A stretch of DNA of 64,000 nucleotides from Micromussa lordhowensis (lineage: Eukaryota; Cnidaria; Anthozoa; Scleractinia; Lobophylliidae): contig OZ026596.1 in the NCBI GenBank assembly GCA_964020085.1, forward strand, positions 12,448,439-12,512,438. Direction: 5' to 3'. A program made the translations under genes and the position numbers. Positions within the stretch are counted from its first letter, which is position 1, and every line of letters begins with the position of its first letter. A model generated the notes under the pieces. That model was not told where the DNA came from and did no database searches. It was given only the letters and a program-made list of their open reading frames with translations. Of this stretch, positions 34,821 through 44,936 are shown in pieces.

Positions 34821-37800
34821 TCAAGCACCCAAATATTTTATAAAAAATGTACTGAATCCAGCTCCACCAAAAATGACATTTTCACTGCTTTGCATCTTTA
34901 ATTGTATATCAGCATGATTAAAACCATTGTCTACATTAATTGGAATAACAGCGTTTATTGTGATTGGTGTCCATCCTGATTGATTTTCAAGTCTAATAAC
35001 GAATAAGTTAATTCCATTTGTATCATCATGAATTATGAATTTTATTTGATTATTAATTGTGAATTTACCAATGACTTTCATATTATCTGTATAGATGGCG
35101 TGATAATGTCCATCAAGTGTTATCCTAAACAATTCTGAATCATTATTTGCTGAATAAGGGTGCTTATTTACTGCTGGAAATTTGACTGTCTTCACGTTGT
35201 CATGTTTTAAATGATTTGTAAAATAATAATAACCATTATTTGTATGAATAGTTGCGATGTCAGTATTATTTTTTGTGACTTTATTATTGACAGCAATGAC
35301 TTGTGTTTCAACTTCATTTAATTGTTTCACATTGACAGCATCAGCATTTTCATTTCCATCTCCAACATTTTTTATCTGTCTATTCTTCATATCAATATTA
35401 TGATTCAAATCCAAATCTCTTGTCATTATTTTATTTACATTAGTTATATCTTTTCCATTCATATCTATCGGTGCTGTGTATTTAATATGATCATCATCAT
35501 AATAATATAATCTGTCCCAAATATGGATAGGTATATCAGAGTGAATTCCTCGAACACCATAGACAATTATATTAATCGGTGTTTTTTGTGGTTTTTGTGA
35601 TAAAGACGATATCAGACCCAAATGCAAATCTATGTCAAGATCATCTATACCTGGATGTATAACCCATTTGTGAAAATTAATTATTGATCTGGAATAATGA
35701 CCATAATCAAAATTTATTACTCTTGTCTTTGTAGTTACTAGATTCAGAGTACCACTCACAGCATTAACACTTACATTATTTGGATTAATTTGAACGGCAA
35801 ATTTCATTTCAAAGACCATTGTATAATTACCAGTGGGTAGATAACGTAAATCAATTGATAATCGGCAATTATAAGATTCAGGACGATCTTTTTCAATCTG
35901 AAAAAGATATGTTTGATGAGATGTAAAAGATTGAAGTTGATGCTGGAGATGAATTTGATTCTGTCATCATCTTCTTTGAACAAATTGTCAGTCATGACTT
36001 TTTTGAAGACATTTTCTTGAGATACGGAAGAGATTAATTCTTCTTCTAAATTGTTTATCTTTTGGTCAATGATGGAGTTGATGTTGGTGTTATTATCTGT
36101 TATTTTATTATTAATATATTTTGAAAGATTATCCTCTGCTTTATTCAATTTTTTCACATTGACAGCATCATCATTTTCATTACCATCACTTAGACCTTTT
36201 ATTCTGTGATTGTTCATATCAATGTTGTCTTCCATTGGATCTGGATTTTTTCTATTTAATGCTTCAAAAGAAACATCATTTATTTCTCTTTTGAGTTCCC
36301 CTCTTTGAAAAACCCAAAATTAATAACATCATTTAGTTGAGCATTTTGAGCAGCTTGACTTGAGTCATCTTCAACAAAAGGCTTGATGTTTTTAATGGCA
36401 TTTCCTCCCATATTTAGATTACCTTGCATTGAACGATCACCTGTTAATGGTAAATAAGTTGCTTTAGCACCACCAACAGTCAGGACAGAATTATCCTGTG
36501 AAGAACTTTTTATTCCAATAATAGGGTTATAACCCATATCTAGATTACCAGTCATAGCTTTACTTCCATCTAAATGAAGGACATTTTTTGGTTGTTTGGC
36601 GATTTCATTATCCACATACTTTTTACTGACCAGACTGTTATCATCAAAAAGTCCATCATAGTAAGGTTCACAGTTTTTGATAGTATTTTGATTTAGATCC
36701 AAAAAATTACCATCTTTGTCCACTTTGAGAAATTTTTCATTCAGATATTCTTTGTTGACAACGCTTCCCAAATCTCTAACTCTAACCTCATAAGCATCAT
36801 CAACTTTATGATCATTTAAATTTTTCACAGAGAGAATATGATTGTTATCCATGTCTAAATCACTGGTCATGCTTCTACTACCGTCTCTTGGTAACAATGG
36901 TGTTGTATCTATATGGACTTTTGCTATTTCTGCATCTACATATGATTTACTAGCTTTATCATTAATAGCAATATCTTGTCGAATATTTTCAGTGTCGACA
37001 TATTTTTTATTAGTAGCACTATCCAGATGGACAGGATCACCTAAACCATCAATAAGATTACCATTGAGATTCAAATTCTCAAAATAGAGAATCTTATGAT
37101 TATCTTGGACATCAGGAACATTAAGAAGGGCGTGATCAAAACCAGTCTTTTGTACTACTTTAACACATCTGCTGAAAAAGAGAAACATGAAATTTGAGTT
37201 GCTGGAGCCATAATAACGAAATTGGAGAGTGATGCCAACATCTATTTTAGAATTGTTGAAAATTATATACGCTTTAGCATAATTTGAAAACCAATCATGA
37301 CTGAAATCAGATATTATTGGATCACCTTCAACATTATAAAATAAAAGACGATCACTGTCACCATATAGATATTGGAACCATTATAACCAAAAATTTCAAA
37401 AAGAATGGAATAAGTACCTGGATTAATATTGTTTGTCAATTTCACATTAGAATAAGCAAAACCATCATGAACACCTTGTCGAGATATCTCTAATAAATCC
37501 AAATGATTTGTATGGTTGGTGATTGAAATGTTTGATTTAGTTAATTCTGCTTTATCACCATAATCTTTATAAAAAGTGAAACTTTGTTGTAAATGATAAT
37601 TTGGAGATGAATGAACTTTTACTTTAGAAATTTCTGAATCAACATAAGTTTTATCAGCTTTTTTAGAGTTTTCAGATTCAAAATAAGCTTTTGTTGTAGC
37701 GTCATTATCTCCAGTTGGTTCTCCAACATTAGTCAATCGTTTTCCATCAATATTATAATTACCATCATCTGTTATCTTGAACCCAACACCAGGAATACCA

Positions 37801-37862
37801 CGCAACCCTTGTTGCGGACTCATTGTTGATGATGAAGATAATAATCCATTTGAATAACTCAT
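34821..37862 (-). pseudogene. Multi-module fibre-like virion gene, frameshifted
   Basis: Four consecutive minus-strand frames (37862-37314, 37188-36280, 36235-35804, 35819-34821) read as pieces of one long or two adjacent fibre genes. Shifts lie near 37370, near 36300 in a T-run, and near 35950. The N-terminus starts at an AT box at 37862. Shaft repeats are frequent: short modules of the type D-hydrophobic-N-h-I-x-N-V followed by DAV(N/T)-x-K-x-(V/L), for example IDMKNRQIKNVGDGNENADA, like trimeric phage and adenovirus-like fibres. Beta-rich modules near 37.3-37.6 and 35.6-35.9 kb and the last 140 residues resemble C1q/TNF-like jelly-roll heads. Presumed attachment protein. All pieces are described separately because the gene is broken. 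Confidence 0.65.
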
Positions 37863-37879
37863 TATACTATATTGGTAGA

Positions 37880-38515
37880 TTAAATTTTTTCATTGAAATT
37901 CTTGGTTATAAATTTTCGCGGTTTATCAACGTATATGAAGCTAAATGGTTCTTCAGTTGCTTTCTCATATGATTCTTTTGGAATGCTATTTTCACGGCAA
38001 ATTAGACTCCTCTCATTAGCACTTGGGAAATCATAAATGGAGAAATGTGAACAGTTCAATCTTATGTCTTTTGGCGTCTTATAGTAGCTTTGACTCAGAT
38101 AAATCACACTGCAATTCTTATGTCTCCCTCTGATAAAATAGTCGACCAGTGGTTTTTGGTTTTTATCACAAACATAATCATCGAATATAACAATTTTTTG
38201 TGAGTCAGATTCAAGGTCTTCAACAGGAATAATTTCATCATTTCTTGCTTCAATAACATCATAACCGACTTCATCACTTATCGGCTGGAATTTCTCCATT
38301 AGATTCTGGCACTTGGACTGCTCTAAGTTTTTCGCATAGAGATAAACTTTATCAAAATACAGCATATTGTAGATCATATGCATTAGTGTATTTGTTTTAC
38401 CTGAACCGCTTGGACCACAAATCAACATCCGAAAACATTTATGAGGCATGAAATCATATAGTTGTTTTAAGTTTGAGACAGTATCGTCTTCAGCATCATA
38501 ATTTGGTATTCTCAT
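37880..38515 (-). CDS. FtsK/HerA-type genome-packaging ATPase (A32-like)
   Basis: An intact 211-aa frame. Walker A GPSGSGKT at residues 34-41, Walker B KIVIFDDY at 107-114 with tandem Asp, then a Ser/Gln-containing strand (YLSQSYYKT) at the position of the sensor motif. Size and motif spacing match the packaging ATPases of Polintons, adenovirus IVa2-like and poxvirus A32-like enzymes, which pump genome DNA into preformed capsids. An AT box precedes the start. It is divergent from the gene at 38667, with a striking 15-bp dyad repeat between them. Confidence 0.9.
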   Translation of the reverse strand: MRIPNYDAEDDTVSNLKQLYDFMPHKCFRMLICGPSGSGKTNTLMHMIYNMLYFDKVYLYAKNLEQSKCQNLMEKFQPISDEVGYDVIEARNDEIIPVEDLESDSQKIVIFDDYVCDKNQKPLVDYFIRGRHKNCSVIYLSQSYYKTPKDIRLNCSHFSIYDFPSANERSLICRENSIPKESYEKATEEPFSFIYVDKPRKFITKNFNEKI

Positions 38516-38540
38516 TATATTATACTGGTATATTAATATA

Positions 38541-38606
38541 ACACCGTGTTCAACATGGTGTTCAACATGGTGTTCAACACGGTGTTCAACACAGTGTTAA
38601 ACGTTG
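38541..38606. promoter_or_regulatory. Tandem 15-bp dyad repeats in a divergent promoter
   Basis: About four and a half tandem units of GTTCAACAYGGT run across the gap between the ATPase (minus) and the gene at 38667 (plus). Each unit contains a near-palindrome of the form AACAYGGTGTT. Regular spacing and position between divergent genes suggest an operator or origin-type iteron; function is inferred. Confidence 0.5.
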
Positions 38607-38666
38607 TTTTTTATATATGATTTGCGTGTTTTTTCTTTTTATTTTTATGTAACATAATAGTATAAA

Positions 38667-39346
38667 TGAGTTTACTTAAATGGAAAGAATTTGCAAAAAG
38701 TAAAACTGAATTAGGGAATAAAATCAATTATGTCAATGATTTAATCAAAAGACACTGATAATATTGGCAAGGAGACAAGCCAAGAGTCATTTGAGAAGGT
38801 ATTTAAACCAGTGACCACCAAACTGGATTATGTCCAGATTACGGCATTGATATTGATGATGAAGTTGAAGACATGAATTTGGGTGATCTTTATGATGAAC
38901 AACCTATACCACCACAGCAAGATAAACAACTAGCACCAGAACCACCACAATATGAACCATTGTTGGAGGAGATTCCGGAAGAGCTGCCACCTGAATACGA
39001 TTACGATGAAGAAGTTGATTATGCAATTCATGATGAAGATCTGACGATGGATAGGTTGAATGAATCAAGTCTGAAAAACTATCAAGATCTTGAAGAAGTA
39101 TACAATAATCCGGAAATGACAAGAAAAAATAAATTGGCTTATTTTCAAAAGATAATAAATAAAGCGGAAAGAGAGAGGAATAGATTAAAAGGTTCCAAAT
39201 CAGATGTCACAAAAAAATACAATAAAGGGGAAATAAATGAAGCCACGAGGCAAACAAGAAACAAAAAGATAGACAATGATAGAGCCATATTGGCAGATTA
39301 CATTAACAATTACATTAACAATGTACTAACATCGAAATTAAGTTAG
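38667..39346 (+). pseudogene. Polinton acidic protein gene, frameshifted
   Basis: Starts at an AT box (AGTATAAATG). The first frame ends after about 30 codons near 38758; related coding continues in other frames (38757-38830, then 38870-39346), so at least two indels are present. The preserved part is an acidic, Pro-rich N-terminal region (PEPPQYEPLLEEIPEELPPE) and a charged helical C-terminus (ERERNRLKGSKSDVTKKYN). It lies just upstream of the structural genes, as in other Polintons, and is probably a virion or assembly protein. No enzymatic motif. Confidence 0.55.
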
Positions 39347-39349
39347 CTT

Positions 39350-39612
39350 TTTCTTCTTTTAAAATTGGTAGAATGTTTAGTGTTAAGGATCCTATTCCTC
39401 TCGATCTCCGTTCGCGCGTTGTCTACAAGTTTACGTGTGCAGGATGTAATGCCTGCTACATCGGCGAGACTAGCGGACATCTCTCGACGCGCGTTCGTGA
39501 ACATCTGAGCAGGGATAGGAATTCGCACATTTTCCAGCATTTACAGCAATCACAGGCATGTCGGTGTCTAGCCGATAGGACCTGCTTCTCCATTGTAGAT
39601 TGCGCGCCCAAC
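39350..39612 (+). mobile_element. Second GIY-YIG (Penelope-like) fragment
   Basis: The frame from 39373 encodes a second GIY-YIG module: VVYKFTCAGCNACYIGETSG, then a TRVREHLSRD helix. It is clearly diverged from the 21-kb copy, so it comes from another PLE family. Homology stops near 39612, before the end of the domain. It sits immediately upstream of, and probably truncates, the next Polinton gene. Confidence 0.7.
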
Positions 39613-39613
39613 A

Positions 39614-39937
39614 GTGTTAAAAAATGAAATTAATACAGGATCAAATGTGCCAAATCTCAGTCAAGACACTGACATACTCAATATTCACTGTGACTTGATT
39701 AATGATTCACTTGTGGACGGTAAAGAAACAGACATCATTTATTCCTTTTCAACCAGCGTGCTTCGCCCTAGTTACTCATTCACCATCGAACCAATAAGAG
39801 TAACATACAATCCCACCAATAAGAATATTATAGATAGTATCAGGATTCATATCACTGATGGAAAAAGAAGATTAATTGACCTGAATGGAGCAGATACGTC
39901 TTTTTTCATTACTCTTGAAAAAAATAGAATAATATAA
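39614..39937 (+). pseudogene. Polinton conserved protein, N-terminus probably lost to PLE insertion
   Basis: A 107-aa frame with beta-strand-rich sequence (SLVDGKETDIIYSFSTSVLR, FTIEPIRVTYNP, IDLNGADTSFFITLEK). Its first in-frame ATG has no AT box, unlike intact neighbours, and lies directly at the PLE fragment's edge, so the true start is probably missing. The position upstream of the capsid gene suggests a minor virion protein. Confidence 0.5.
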
Positions 39938-39949
39938 CATAATATTATA

Positions 39950-40324
39950 ATGAAACCATTTGAATTCATGAGAGTTTATCATCCAAAGCTTGGTTTATTT
40001 GTAGATAAACACGTTGGGTCTGGGATTATTGTTGACAATATTTTTAAACCAATGAAGAGTGTTGCGTCATCAGTTGTTAAAAAGTTTGTCAAGCCCTTGG
40101 GTAAGAAAGCGATAGAATCAGGTATTTCACATGCGGGTGAGAAGGCAGGAAAAAAGATATCTGAGAAGTCAGGAGACCTAATAATGAAAAGACTAAGGAA
40201 TATGAGGAAGGGTAATGCAGGACAAAGAGCTAAAATAGTTCCGCCCATTAAACAGCAAGAAGAGAGTACAGATATGATCATCGATAGATTGATATCAGGA
40301 TCTGGTTTGAAGAGAAGGAGGTAA
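39950..40324 (+). CDS. Small basic virion-type protein
   Basis: An intact 124-aa frame starting right after ATAATATTATA. An N-terminal hydrophobic/aromatic stretch (FEFMRVYHPKLGLFV) is followed by amphipathic, Lys-rich helices and a Ser-Gly-Ser-Gly-Leu-Lys-Arg-Arg-Arg end. Composition and its place directly before the capsid gene suggest a capsid-internal, DNA-binding or membrane-active minor protein. Family unidentified. Confidence 0.6.
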   Translation: MKPFEFMRVYHPKLGLFVDKHVGSGIIVDNIFKPMKSVASSVVKKFVKPLGKKAIESGISHAGEKAGKKISEKSGDLIMKRLRNMRKGNAGQRAKIVPPIKQQEESTDMIIDRLISGSGLKRRR

Positions 40325-40352
40325 AATAAAAATTATGTAATATAATAATATA

Positions 40353-41605
40353 ATGGCTTTCAGAACAAGTGAATATTTACAGAGAAATGAGTTGATTCGA
40401 TATCAACTGAACAATGTCATTCAGATTCCGGATGCTACTCAACACCAACAAAAAAGTGGGTACAAGTTCACGATTAATGACCGGTCTTCAATATACGATT
40501 GGTACAATGCTTATTTCGAGGTCCAATTCCAGTTGCAAAAATTAGCTGATGGAACAGCCTACGCTGATGCAGATCGTATAACAGTTATTAATGGAGCTCA
40601 TTCATTGATTAACCACTTGACGATAAAGAGTGCTGGTAAGATTGTGTACGATACTAATAATCTCCATAAAGTTACGTTTGTCAAGAATCTCCTGGAATAT
40701 AGTGATGATTTCAGTCGCTCAGTAGCTAAAAATAGTTTTTGGTATCTGGATGTGGTGAATGATGACATGACCGCCGCCGGAAATTCAGGGTTCGAGGCTA
40801 GACGAAATTTGACGGTGGACAAAAAAGATATCAATGTAATCATACCTCTTAATCGTTACAGTTTCTTTGAAGAGTTGTATGATAAAATGTTGGAACCAAT
40901 GCAACTCGAGTTTGGTGTGGAGTTACAGGATGACGCTGAATTAATATATAAGGGCGCTGGACCAGCTGCTGGTCGAGTGGTTGTTAATAGATTCTTACTG
41001 TGGGTCCCAAGATTGATACCAAGGGACAAACTTTACAATAAATTTTTCGAATCCTTTTTTTCGAATAAATCTTGGACGTATAACAGAGAAATGTATCGGG
41101 TTTCCGCACCAGCACAAAGCAGTGGATTTTTCCAAATCTCCCCCGGTATTGATAATGTCAAGGCTATCTTTGTGTATCTTCAACGAAAAAAAAACAAACG
41201 ATGAAAAGAATAATCCATACCACTTTGACACTGAATGCGGATAATGATAACAGTTATCTGAGAACGTGTAGATTGGAATATGGGAATGGAGTGTTCTACC
41301 CAGAAACTGAATACGATTCAGAATCAAAAGTAAGGATCTACAACGATTTGATGTCTTATGGTATGAGAAAGAATAATTACAACAGCGGCACTCAACTGAA
41401 CATAGCTAATTACAACTCTCTTTATTCTATCATATATTTTGATTTATCATATCAAACGGATAAAGTAACAAGAGATCCAAAGCAGTTGATTTTCAGGTAT
41501 AAACTAAGTGCTGATAGTGCAGTTGCTTTCAGTGTGCACGCCATTGTCATATATGAGGAAGAAGTCATCATCAACAAGATTGGAAATGAAGTGGTCATAG
41601 TGTAA
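40353..41605 (+). pseudogene. Major capsid protein (double jelly-roll), frameshifted
   Basis: An AT box leads into the ATG at 40353. The first frame (40353-41204, 283 aa) and second frame (41201-41605, 134 aa) together give the usual length of a Polinton capsid protein. Strand-rich blocks include YKFTINDRSSIYDWYNAYFE, VINGAHSLINHLTIKSAGK and FLLWVPRLIPRDKLYNKF. The first frame ends just after an A-run at 41186-41194. The expected reading between about 41195 and 41222 is in neither main frame, pointing to at least two indels, so this is decay. It forms the icosahedral shell in the intact family. Confidence 0.85.
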
Positions 41606-41680
41606 AAAGTATTAAGATATTCCTTATTTTGTATATGTTTTGTAATTTAAAAATTATATAACATACATTATACACGAGAA

Positions 41681-42477
41681 ATGACTCAGCTTTTTGAAAT
41701 TAAAGTGAAACTATCAGAAAATCAGAAGAAGAATATCGGTGATGCTTACCGTAAAAGGGAAACAGTTGTAGTCAGACTCACAAATGATTCTCTCAGTGGA
41801 AATGACACTTTATACGTTCCAGCGATGATGAAGAAGAGATTGGAGAAGAATCGCAGAGAGAAGAAAAGGTATGGATATTAAGCTTTCCAAGACCAATATC
41901 AGAAAACAGGTAGGTGGTAGTTTATTGACTTCTGCTCTAGCTCTCGCACGTACATTCGGACCAACCATTGCGAAAACCTTGGGATTATCAGCTTTGGGAG
42001 GGTTAGCTAGTGAAGGCGCAAGCCAAATTGTTAAGAAAATAGCTGGAAAAGGAGTACAGAAAGGAGGTTTCCTTATACCACAAAACAAAATTGACAAACT
42101 CATTGCAAACAAGCATCTTCTATCAGCAAAACAAAAGAAAGATATAATTGAAGCCCTTCAATCAGGTTCAGGTGTTGTTATAAAACCAACAAAAACGCAA
42201 TCGGGTGGTTTTCTTGGTACTTTACTCGCCAGTATTGGGATTCCTATGATATTGAACGCTTTGACTGGAAAGGGCGCTCCCAAGATTGGACTTCCTCCAC
42301 AAGGGGGAAGAGGAGCTCCGAGAATGGGTATGTATAATCCACAACCCTTTATTGGAACATGGGACAAATTCGGCATGGGAATAAAAAAAAGCCCACCAAA
42401 AAAAAGAAGGGAAAAGGTCTACTATTAGGCCCAAACAGTCCATTCAATTCAATCCCACTCGTAGGAGCAATACTGTA
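41681..42477 (+). pseudogene. Minor virion protein with hydrophobic Gly-rich segments, frameshifted
   Basis: Three frames: 41681-41881, 41871-42428, and a short third frame ending near 42477. The first encodes a small alpha/beta region (VRLTNDSLSGNDTLYVP) and a basic helix. The second has Gly/Ala-rich hydrophobic segments (LTSALALARTFGPTIAKTLG and GGFLGTLLASIGIPMILNAL) and basic Pro-rich linkers. A GGFL-type hydrophobic core within a basic protein is reminiscent of adenovirus core/minor proteins, but this is only a resemblance. It lies between the capsid and protease genes. The shifts are in A-rich runs near 41870 and 42405. Confidence 0.6.
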
Positions 42478-42504
42478 AAACCGAAATTCTATGAAGACAT
42501 CCCG

Positions 42505-42936
42505 ATGAGCAATCATGATCTGATAAAATGGTGTAGATATCTAAATATCCCAATCAATGATGTTTTGTCAAGAGATCAAAAAGTTCCACACAACCACAAA
42601 CAGGCTTTGTTTATCTACAATCTTGAACCATCATACATGAGCGGAAGTCATTGGGTAACAACTTATGTGAAAGATAATGTCATCAATTATTTTGACAGCT
42701 TTGGCATGCCTCCATTTCAAGAATTGGTAAATCATGCGAAAAGAAAGAATTTGACTCTTCTTCACCAAAACAATCAGATTCAGAATATAAAAACAACCAC
42801 ATGCGGCTATTTCTGTTTATACTTTTTAAATGAAATGAATAAGGGAAATTCATATTTTGATTTATTGAAAGTATTTAACATACATGATACAATGAAAAAT
42901 GAGAGATTCATTAAACATTATTTCAAAAATATCTAA
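42505..42936 (+). CDS. Adenain-like (C5/C48) maturation cysteine protease
   Basis: An intact 143-aa frame. Catalytic His49 in GSHWV, Asp64 in INYFDSFG, oxyanion Gln93, and nucleophile Cys100 in TTTCGYFC give the H-D-Q-C order of adenovirus protease and Ulp1-type enzymes. The size is near the minimum for the family. It should process virion precursors. The frame is open upstream of this Met for about 25 codons, so the start could be slightly earlier. No AT box precedes 42505; the gene closely follows the previous one. Confidence 0.9.
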   Translation: MSNHDLIKWCRYLNIPINDVLSRDQKVPHNHKQALFIYNLEPSYMSGSHWVTTYVKDNVINYFDSFGMPPFQELVNHAKRKNLTLLHQNNQIQNIKTTTCGYFCLYFLNEMNKGNSYFDLLKVFNIHDTMKNERFIKHYFKNI

Positions 42937-42952
42937 CTTATATATATATATA

Positions 42953-43342
42953 ATGGTAAAATCATATTGTGTTAAACAGAAGAAACAAACTGAATGTGCT
43001 CCAGGCAGTGAAAGATATGTCAAAACCAAAAATGGTCGAACCATGATGAAATGCACTTGTGCTGAATGCGGGATAACAAAGACTAAATTCGTCAAATCTC
43101 AATCAACAGGTGGGGCCATTGCAGGATCTCCAACCAAACCATATTGCGGAATAAATAAGGTTCCCAAAGGTAAACACCTTGGAAGTAGAACTCAGTGTAT
43201 TGATCAAGGTCAAGTCAGACTTTATGGGATAAATAATATCCCTAAAATTGTTCTAGAAAAAATCAAAAAGGCGAAACTCACGAAGAGCCAAAAAAAGAAG
43301 TTGAATGAATTATTAAGTACAAAAAAACAGGGAAACTGATTG
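42953..43342 (+). CDS. Zinc-ribbon protein, possibly the N-terminal part of the PLA2 protein
   Basis: The start at 42953 follows a TATATATATATA run directly. The N-terminal 50 residues form a four-Cys-plus zinc module with MMKCTCAECGITKTKF; the C-terminus is Lys-rich. The frame stops at 43339, just after an A-run (43321-43327) read as A_AAA_AAA in frame. The PLA2 frame is the -1 frame and is open through that run. The two may therefore be one protein made by a -1 shift, or one gene broken by an indel. Confidence 0.65.
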
Positions 43343-43983
43343 AGCCCTCACAAGCTGGGGGCAGTTTGTTTGATATTCATGACAGTCATTCTCTCGGTGA
43401 GATTGCTTTGAAAGGTTTGGCCAATTCTGGGGCTTACCTTGCTCGAAAGGGTGTTGCAAAAGCTATCAAATCAGATTATGCAAAGAAGAAGATAAAAAAT
43501 GTTGCAAATAAGTATCTTGATCAAGTCCTTGACAGTTTCGCATCAAATATATCACCGACTGGTGGTGCAATAGATATACACAAGGCTATATTGAAAGTAG
43601 CCCCCAAAAAGGGTTTTGTGATGCCTGGGCATAGATATACAGGTCCTGGTAATCCTCTCGAACAGCAACTGAGGTATGATCCAAATACTGGTCAGATACT
43701 TGAGATATATCAACAACCAACAGGTAAAACAGATGCAGTAAGTATGCAGCATGATGTTGATTACTCAGTTTGTGGAAACAAACCAAAAAGTAACCAAGTA
43801 AAATGTAAGAATGATGCAGATCGTAAAATGGTTAAGGCTCTTGATGCTATTCCTTGGAAAGAAAGACAATGGGGACATACAATAGCTCGCAATGCTATAG
43901 CAGCTAAGTCAAAATTAGGTATGGGTGCTAAGTCAAAAAACGTAAAAAGCCGCCGAGTGAAGAAAACTGGCAAGAAAAATTAG
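43327..43983 (+). CDS. Parvovirus VP1-like phospholipase A2 domain protein
   Basis: The frame is open from 43327 and its first sense start-like codon is TTG 43366, so entry is probably by frameshift from the upstream zinc-ribbon frame. Counting from 43366, the Ca-binding loop YTGPGN is at residues 91-96 and the catalytic HDVDY at 129-133, with two nearby Cys. This is the minimal viral PLA2 arrangement, used by parvoviruses to breach endosomal membranes and reported in Polinton/adintovirus-type elements. The N-terminal part is helical and Ala/Lys-rich; the C-terminus is basic. The 3' end contains a canonical -1 slippery site and stem leading into the integrase frame. Confidence 0.85.
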   Translation, partial: TGKLIEPSQAGGSLFDIHDSHSLGEIALKGLANSGAYLARKGVAKAIKSDYAKKKIKNVANKYLDQVLDSFASNISPTGGAIDIHKAILKVAPKKGFVMPGHRYTGPGNPLEQQLRYDPNTGQILEIYQQPTGKTDAVSMQHDVDYSVCGNKPKSNQVKCKNDADRKMVKALDAIPWKERQWGHTIARNAIAAKSKLGMGAKSKNVKSRRVKKTGKKN

Positions 43984-44030
43984 CTGATGAATTACATACA
44001 CCCATAATACGTAATTTCACTCGGCGGCTT
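43935..44030 (+). promoter_or_regulatory. Putative programmed -1 ribosomal frameshift signal
   Basis: AAAAAAC at 43935-43941 lies in the PLA2 frame as TCA AAA AAC, the canonical A_AAA_AAC heptamer. Five bases later, AAGCCGCCGAGTGA (43947-43960) is perfectly complementary to TCACTCGGCGGCTT (44017-44030), closing a 56-nt loop. A -1 shift enters exactly the integrase frame. See the finding. Confidence 0.65.
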
Positions 44031-44900
44031 GTAATCACAAATCATATTGATGAAATATGGGCAAGTGATCTAGTTGAAATGCAACAGTTCAGTAAATGGA
44101 ATAAAGGTTACCGATATCTTCTAATGATTATTGATGTTTTCAGTAAATACGGTTGGATTGTACCATTGAAGGATAAGAAAGGTGAATCTGTTGCTGAAGC
44201 ATTTAAAACAATATTAAACGAAGGTAGAAAACCACAGTATTTATGGGTTGATAAAGGTAAAGAATTTTACAACAAACATGTGAAAGACCTATTAGAGAAA
44301 AATGGGATACATATGTACTCAACTGAGAATGAAGAGAAGTCATCAGTGGTTGAAAGATGGAATAGAACGATTAAATCCAAAATGTGGAAACAGTTCACAG
44401 TTCAAGGTAATACAATGTATCTCGATATGTTACCTAAAATATTGAAACAGTATAATAATACCAAACATTCAAGCATCAAAATGACACCCACAGAAGCATC
44501 CAATAAGAAGAATGAAGGAACTGTTTACTTCAATCTATATGGTGATATGGAAATATCAAAGCAGAAGCCAAAATTTAAAATAGGTGATAAGGTCCGAATA
44601 TCTAAATACAAACGGAATGTTTTTGATAAAGGTTATACACCAAATTGGACTGAAGTGATTTTCACAATTGATAAGATCCAATACACTAATCCAATCACAT
44701 ACAAAATAAAAGATCTCAACGATGAAACAATAGAAGGGAGTTTCTATGAACCGGAATTATTAAAAGCCAAACAAGATGTTTTCCGCATTGATAAAGTCAT
44801 TCGCAGAGATCATAAGAAGAAACAAGCTTTGGTAAAGTGGAAGGGATACAGTGATGATTTCAACAGTTGGATTCCAATTAAGGATTTAAACGCGCTATAA
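43941..44900 (+). CDS. Retroviral-type (RVE) integrase with chromodomain
   Basis: Inserts element DNA into host chromosomes with 6-bp staggering. The catalytic triad is visible: Asp in WASDLVEM (codon 44067), Asp in LWVDKGKEF (44250), Glu in SSVVERWNR (44352), D-D-33-E spacing. The C-terminus has the chromodomain signature KQALVKWKGYSDDFNSW. The frame is closed by TAA at 43929 and its first ATG is 44079, after the first catalytic Asp, so initiation at an ATG would give a dead enzyme. Entry by -1 frameshift from the PLA2 gene is the best explanation. No AT box is present here, unlike most other genes. The rest of the frame is intact. Confidence 0.9.
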   Translation, partial: RKKPPSEENWQEKLADELHTPIIRNFTRRLVITNHIDEIWASDLVEMQQFSKWNKGYRYLLMIIDVFSKYGWIVPLKDKKGESVAEAFKTILNEGRKPQYLWVDKGKEFYNKHVKDLLEKNGIHMYSTENEEKSSVVERWNRTIKSKMWKQFTVQGNTMYLDMLPKILKQYNNTKHSSIKMTPTEASNKKNEGTVYFNLYGDMEISKQKPKFKIGDKVRISKYKRNVFDKGYTPNWTEVIFTIDKIQYTNPITYKIKDLNDETIEGSFYEPELLKAKQDVFRIDKVIRRDHKKKQALVKWKGYSDDFNSWIPIKDLNAL

Positions 44901-44936
44901 AATGATATAAATAAATATTTATATATAGTATATATA

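Noticed and set aside
39379..39620. AGTGTTAA direct repeat as TSD of the second GIY-YIG fragment
   Set aside because: PLE homology extends to the left of the first AGTGTTAA, so that copy is part of the element rather than target DNA.
41181..41230. A_AAA_AAC heptamer at the capsid-gene break as another programmed frameshift
   Set aside because: The expected capsid reading between about 41195 and 41222 lies in a third frame, so at least two indels are needed and no stem follows. Decay explains it better.
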